Shown here piece by piece: positions 58,889 through 64,000 of a DNA stretch of 64,000 nucleotides (position 1 is the first letter of the stretch; each line of letters begins with the position of its first letter). Source of the DNA: Pegoplata infirma (lineage: Eukaryota; Arthropoda; Insecta; Diptera; Anthomyiidae). The stretch spans positions 13,151,136 through 13,215,135 of the forward strand of contig OY992540.1 in the NCBI GenBank assembly GCA_963921195.1. Reading direction: 5' to 3'. A program made the translations under genes and the position numbers. The notes below the pieces were generated by a model. It had not been told where the DNA came from. It was given only the letters and a program-made list of their open reading frames with translations, and made no database searches.

Positions 58889-60290
58889 TTTCAAGCCCCA
58901 AAATTCAATACGTGTGATGACACCACACCACACAATATACATACATATAATCAGAAGCAACAGCAAAAACAACAACAAAATTCGCAATAAACAAAAATTT
59001 TTGCATCACTTGTTTTCTCCTCGAATTGTGACAGGGTGACATTGACTGGCCTCCTTAATTTACCATCCCAAACAATACAACATGCGAAATTATAGTATTT
59101 TTGTTTTTTTATACATACACATTCCTTGAAATTTTGCAAATTCTCATTTTTTCATTTGTTATTGTAGACGAGCCCACTTTTAATTTAAACTATTGGAAAT
59201 GTGTTATACAAACTGTTATACTACTAAAAATAAACTTGTTTAACTTGAAAAATTTCCAATTTTTTTATCTTGGAATAGTTTTTGTTATGCTCTTTTTTCT
59301 TGTTTGCTTTTTTTTTTTGGTAATTTTCGTCCTCTTCCTCTTTTTTAATTCTCTTTCAATTTTAGTATATCCTTTATACACTCAAAATTAATTATCGGTC
59401 AATTCAGCACAAAAATTAGCAATGCCGCATAAAAAATTAATTGAATGTCAGCATACTCGGTTTAATAAATCGGCGAAAAATTTGCTGAGTTAGCAAATCA
59501 AGTTGTCAATTAAGAGAAAATATGACTCCTAGGGCCATATTACGAAAACTAAGTAAGATACACCAAAAGGAACATCATTTTTATTTTGAGTGTTTATAAA
59601 TACATATATTATTAATATCCTTATTTCATAATGTTATACAATCAACCATTTAACAACCATCCAAGTAATTTCTATATTCATTTCTTTTGCATAGTAAAAC
59701 TCATATGTCTCATTCAATATTGTTTTAAACAACGTAACATTAATGACCGCTAAAGATTCAGAAAAAACCAAGAGAACAAGAACAAAAAGGACACCGTCAA
59801 GGGCATATGATTTGAAAAATACAACACACACACACAAACAAACAACTTTTGTATGTAATAGAAAAAAATTGTTAAGCGCGTGTTGACTGTTCTTTTGTCT
59901 ATTTTCGAGAGGGTATGGAAATATAAACGTGCCCCTCTTTACGTATCTTAAACAAATATATATGTAAAAATTGCCTAATCAGTTTTGAGTACTTAATGCT
60001 TGTATAAAATTATAGATTTTATTGATTTTTAACTGTTTTTTTTTTTTTTTAATTTACATGAAACTTTGGGGGCTTGTAAAAACTATAGAAATTGCGAAAT
60101 TCTATAAGGAATTGCTAAAAAAGAATTGTTTTTATTAAGTTTCTTTTTGCGACAATATTTAAAAAATGTTTTATTTAAACAATGAACAATTTGATTTGCG
60201 GGCATCATATTTTTTTTTTTTTTAAGTATTTAGGGGACAAAAATAATGCCAGTATTTTTTGAAAAAATTTTTGCTCCTTGGGGTGGTTCA
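58889..60290. other. AT-rich noncoding DNA right of the Gypsy element
   Basis: No gene is seen. CA-rich repeats lie at 58935-58950 and 59820-59840, and an AACAACAACAAA stretch near 58965. Confidence 0.45.
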
Positions 60291-61185
60291 ACGCATCTGA
60301 AAACGCTCTGCTGAGCAAAGGGCATTTTGAGCTTAACAAAACGGTACAAAAATTTCCGTTCTATTCCGTTAAAAAGCTATAAGCTTTCTAATCACGTTAT
60401 TAAGAATTTTAAACTCAATTTTCTCGAAAAAATTACGTGATAGAAAAAATTTAAAACCATATTCAGAATCATCATCAAAATGTTAATTCAAAACGAATAA
60501 AAAAGAAGATCCTGGAACATCATACACAAATATTACAGAAAAATTCTCTCAATTATGCATAAAAAATTATCTCAAAAACCTGGAAAATTTTGGAAAACAG
60601 GGGGTCTACTGCGTAATTCGAATCGAAAGAAAGCGTTCGAATTCGGAAATTTTTAACCCTTTAAAAACAACATAACCGTGTATGTAAATTTTTATACTTT
60701 TCTCTTTTTACATTGTCTGGAGAAGCGCTTACAAGTTCCAAGTAATTTTTCTTAAATAAAAATATTTTTTATTACATTATTTTAAAAATGAAAATTCTGT
60801 TCGAATCGATTTTCGTTTCGATTTGAGTTACGCAGTAGACCCCCAGATTTGGAATCAGCATTGAGAGGTTAATCGAAAACGAGGGTCAAGATCCGTGACA
60901 CGTCAAAAAAATGTTCAAATATTGGCTAATAAAAATTTTGTTATTATAAAAAAAAACTTTGAGACCTTATAACTTTTTAATGGTGCACGATAAAAAAAAT
61001 ATTAAAAAAAATATTAAAAAAAAAAACAATATTTCAATCCCCTGCTGTGGGTTTTTGGAACTGTTTTTAAGTGTTCAAAAAATGTAAATTGTATTAATTT
61101 TTGCTGTAAAATCGACTGGTGACATCAGATTTTTTTTTCGTTACAGAAAAAACAGCTCAAAATCCGCGTTTTCAGATGCGTCAAA
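60291..61185. repeat. Possible inverted-repeat element (ACGCATCTGAAAACGC)
   Basis: ACGCATCTGAAAACGC near 60293 is inverted as GCGTTTTCAGATGCGT near 61165; GTATTTTT sequences flank both. No coding capacity is seen. A smaller element lies inside. Confidence 0.5.
60601..60843. mobile_element. Nested MITE-like element (GGGGTCTACTGCGTAA ends)
   Basis: Inverted ends GGGGTCTACTGCGTAA and TTACGCAGTAGACCCC continue with TTCGAATCGAAA-type inverted sequence. CAG lies on both sides (60598-60600, 60844-60846) and could be a 3-bp target duplication. Confidence 0.65.
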
Positions 61186-61586
61186 AAAATACCGTCATTC
61201 CTTTTTCAAACAATGCCAATGCCCGTTAAGGAATTGGTAGCATTACTAATGCTAATTGTGAAAAAATTAATTGGCTTTAATTAATGCCTTAATGAAAAAA
61301 AGCATTGACATAAATTCCTCTTCACATAAATTTTGAATCTAAAAAAATAGCACTCCCGAAAATTTAAAAATTCACATACTCCCGACAGAAAACAAAATTC
61401 CAAAAATGTTGGTCCATTTCGCCCATTGGATCCAGGCCCCTAGGTTCCTAAAGGTTCGCCATAGACTCAAAATGTTGGTCTGTTTAGCGTTATCTTGCTT
61501 AGTTTTCTAGGTACTGTAATTTATGGGCCCAATAGGGTCTTGAGAATTTAAGAAACTTAAATACTTAAAAAACTATTGGTCTGAGG

Positions 61587-63041
61587 TAGGGCTTCCAATC
61601 GGGATTGGTTTTTCTAAATCCCGGGATTCGGGATTGAAGAAAAATTTTCGGGATCCCGATTTCGGGATCCCGGGATTTTCAGGATATTGTGAATCCCGGG
61701 ATTCACGGGATTTTTTGGAAACTTTCGGGATTTTTCGGGTTTTTCAAAATTTTTTTGTATTTTAAAATCCACGCGTTCGTAAAGATTAGCAAAGTTGTGA
61801 ACTTCAAAAAAAGTTTGGGATTCCTACTGTCAAGAATATCCGTATGTCAAAAGCCATTTACGGCACTGATGCCATTTTACCCTTTTTTTGGAATTATCTT
61901 TTGCTTTTGTGACCTTCTTAAAAGTAATTCCTTTAAAATATTTTTCCTTAAAAAAGGCTCTTCGGAAATGCGCATTTTTTAAGAAAAAGTATTTAAAAAA
62001 ATTACCTCTAAGAATGTGAAAAAAGCAAAAGAGAATTCCAAAACAAGTGAGAGTGTTAAATTCGGCTGTGCTGAATCTTTGATATCCTCCTACATGTTAA
62101 AATAAAAAATAAAAAAAATCAGAGGCGTTTTTTGGGGGGGGGCTCTGTAGGGGTGGTTGGGGATACCTTACCCATCGCGATAAATTTTAACTAATTTATT
62201 TATGCTTCTTGAACTTTAGTAATACCATTTACTAACAATTTTTATGATTTTTTTTAAATCCACGCCCACAGAAGGGAGCGGGCTAAAAAAAACTTAATTT
62301 TGTAGCCCTCGGGGTCTAAGTGCAGGACTTTGAACACCTTCTGACATAAAAAGATTTCATTTGTTTAACAAAAAGGAAAAAAAGCTGTAAAAAATTTAGT
62401 TTTTTGAGACGTTTTTTTAGTTCTTTAAGGGGGAACTTTTTTCCCCCTAATCCGATTTTACCCATTTCCGAACTTAACCGGCCTATGACCATGAGACATA
62501 TTTTCAGGAGTCTAGCTCTTTTATTTTGGACTGAATCGTGTTTTATACAGACACACGGACGGACATTCATAGAATGACTTAAAATCGATCATAAGACCAA
62601 CCGATATTTTTATGCGTTACAAAGGGAATGACAAAGTGAGTATAACCCCATACTGTGGTTGGAAGGTATAAAAAGGGTAAAATGGTATCAGATATTTACG
62701 GTCCTATGCTCCTTGTAAGAGTAAAAGTAATAAATATAAAAGCCCTTATGTCGATCCACCACTAGTTTTTAGAATTTCTTTACATTTCGCAAACGTTTCA
62801 CCTTTTTCTATAACAAAAACATGCTCACTGACGAACTTTTGTCGAATTTTTTTTTTTATTTTGTTCCACAAAATTCATATTTTATACAAATTATTTAAAA
62901 AAGTCTAAAAATATTGAAAAAAAAAAAATCGTGATCCCGAAAATCCCGGGATTGAAAATCAGAAATCCCGAGATTCGGGATTTCCCTAATCCCGAAAATC
63001 CCGGGATTTCCGGGATCGGGATATCCCGATTGGAAGCCCTA
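61587..63041. mobile_element. hAT-like non-autonomous element with CGGGAT-rich arms
   Basis: Ends TAGGGCTTCCAATCGGGAT and ATCCCGATTGGAAGCCCTA. The flanking 8 bp are GTCTGAGG and CTCTGAGG (7 of 8 identical). Both sub-terminal regions are packed with CCCGGGATT/AATCCCGGG motifs. The unoccupied site is visible in the related repeat near 5515-5530. A reverse copy of the interspersed repeat (62045-62670) sits inside, so this element is the older of the two. Confidence 0.82.
62045..62670 (-). repeat. Interspersed repeat copy inside the hAT-like element
   Basis: A nearly complete reverse member of the GGGTATA/TTCGGC family, from AACAAGTGAGAGTGTTAAAT (reverse of the right end) to CAACCACAGTATGGGGTTATA on the other strand's left end. 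There is no gene; the 84-residue minus-strand frame at 62316 is a by-product. Confidence 0.75.
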
Positions 63042-63407
63042 CTCTGAGGGCTTTGGAGTATTTGACGAACGAGTTCTAAAAACGAAGAGCTACAAAAATG
63101 CGTTTGGACTTTTTGTTATGTTGGCAATATTTACCGAGATATGAGCCTTTTAACATTTTTGGATTCAAATTCAGGACCAATTGGGGTCTACACATGTGTA
63201 AAGGATCGGCGACACTACGCATATTTTAAGAACCAAAAATTACCTCAAATTCTGTTACATTTTTCCTAAGTATAAGTAATTTTTTTATACGAAAAATGTC
63301 ATGTTCACAACAATTTTTTCCAAAGAAAATTTCTCCAACATTTTAAGAAAATCGTGGTCCAAAATCACAAAATAACTTTCGGACATTTTCAAGAACTTTT
63401 CATATAT

Positions 63408-64000
63408 AAATTCTGATTAATTTTTATTAATAAATAAAAATTGTTTTATTCGACCTTTAAAATATTATATTTTGTGAGGATGTTTATTCTGGCTCGAGGT
63501 CATTATTTTCTTTACTAATTAAAACCATGATATTCTCATAGCATAATTTTCAAGAAAATTATTTTTTGTTTTAAATTTATTTATGTTGGTCATTTTTGCA
63601 AGACTTAATCGACACGTGTTTCGGAATTTGTCAAGATTCCATTGTCAAGATTATTTAGCAAAAATAGAAACGATATACTACAAAGTAGCAAACGAGTCTA
63701 ATGACAAATCGTTTGTGCACAAACTAAAGCATTAATACATATTCGACTCTATCCACAATGTGAATTAGAAAGACGAAGAAATTGTACTATACTAGTAAGT
63801 GACGATTGTCAATAACCAACAAAAATATTTAAAACATTTTACATACGATAGTCCATTGGACTACAACAATATGTTTTTTGTTGTTGTGAATGAAATTATA
63901 CCATTATTAGGGCTATTCATCACTATGGCGTGCCAACCATTATGTTCAAATTCTGATTAATTTTTATTAATAAATAAAAATTGTTTTATTCGACCTTTAA
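63408..64000. repeat. Pair of 53-bp direct repeats at the window end
   Basis: The regions 63408-63460 and 63948-64000 are identical (AAATTCTGATTAATTTTTAT to TTTTATTCGACCTTTAA), 540 bp apart; the second copy may continue past the window. The end motif TTTATTCGACCTTTA is also found in reverse at about 41443-41456 near the foldback element. Between the repeats the sequence is AT-rich with no gene. Confidence 0.65.

Larger units (their letters stand above)
61390..63290. repeat. Second copy of the 5152-5867 element body, split by insertions
   Basis: The regions 61430-61586 and 63042-63240 match about 5330-5760 (CTTGCTTAGTTTT, GGTCTTGAGAATT, GAGCTACAAAAATGC, TTTACCGAGATATGAGC). The terminal CACTCAAAAAAA repeats are not recognisable here. 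Confidence 0.7.

Overview
This is a very AT-rich insect window, most likely from a calyptrate fly such as a blow fly or a relative. The pointers are short introns (59 and 108 nt), a LOA-type non-LTR retrotransposon with a DUF4780-like ORF1, a Gypsy-type LTR retrotransposon, many short inverted-repeat (MITE-like) elements, and an interspersed repeat with GGGTATA/TTCGGC ends of a kind I associate with calyptrate genomes. The taxon is inferred, not proven.

Region 1 to 40 kb is a tandem array of seven intact, intronless, paralogous genes, all on the minus strand (ATG ends at 3967, 11304, 18332, 29204, 32536, 36292 and 39764). Each encodes about 696-738 residues with the same plan: a conserved N-terminal peptide, a lysine-rich stretch, sumoylation-like sites, a long acidic tract, a basic or AT-hook-like patch, two copies of a Cys/Trp module with identical spacing, a C-terminal GEE-x-GGFW region and a Ser/Gln/Ala-rich tail. 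The second module and what follows resemble, from memory, the Cys-rich front part of a large insect family of transposase-like proteins. The expected KKD-x-C continuation and catalytic part are absent, so the array looks like a domesticated, tandemly expanded, probably nuclear DNA-binding family. The first three genes are spread over about 18 kb by insertions; the last four are packed 1.2-1.6 kb apart, apart from an 8.7-kb gap behind gene 4.

The gaps in the array hold mobile DNA. They include an intact LOA-type element (18623-23817, 11-bp target duplication), decayed relatives of it (265-1115, 5125-8285, 8330-8656), a 1-kb minisatellite of 35-bp palindromic units (25067-26063), foldback elements, and hAT-like non-autonomous elements with perfect 8-bp target duplications.

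Region 40 to 54 kb starts with inverted-repeat elements. Then come the first two coding exons of an Hsc70-interacting protein gene (HIP, minus strand, 46434-46854) and, head to head with it, a small coiled-coil gene (plus strand, 49684-50070). Their shared promoter region has been opened up by two transposons. No later HIP exon is visible, so either the seven-gene array sits inside a very long HIP intron or this HIP copy is truncated.

Region 54 to 64 kb holds a complete Gypsy-type element on the minus strand (54041-58884) with identical 247-bp LTRs, followed by noncoding AT-rich DNA with nested inverted-repeat elements. One of these is a hAT-like insertion (61587-63041) whose unoccupied counterpart is visible at about 5.5 kb.
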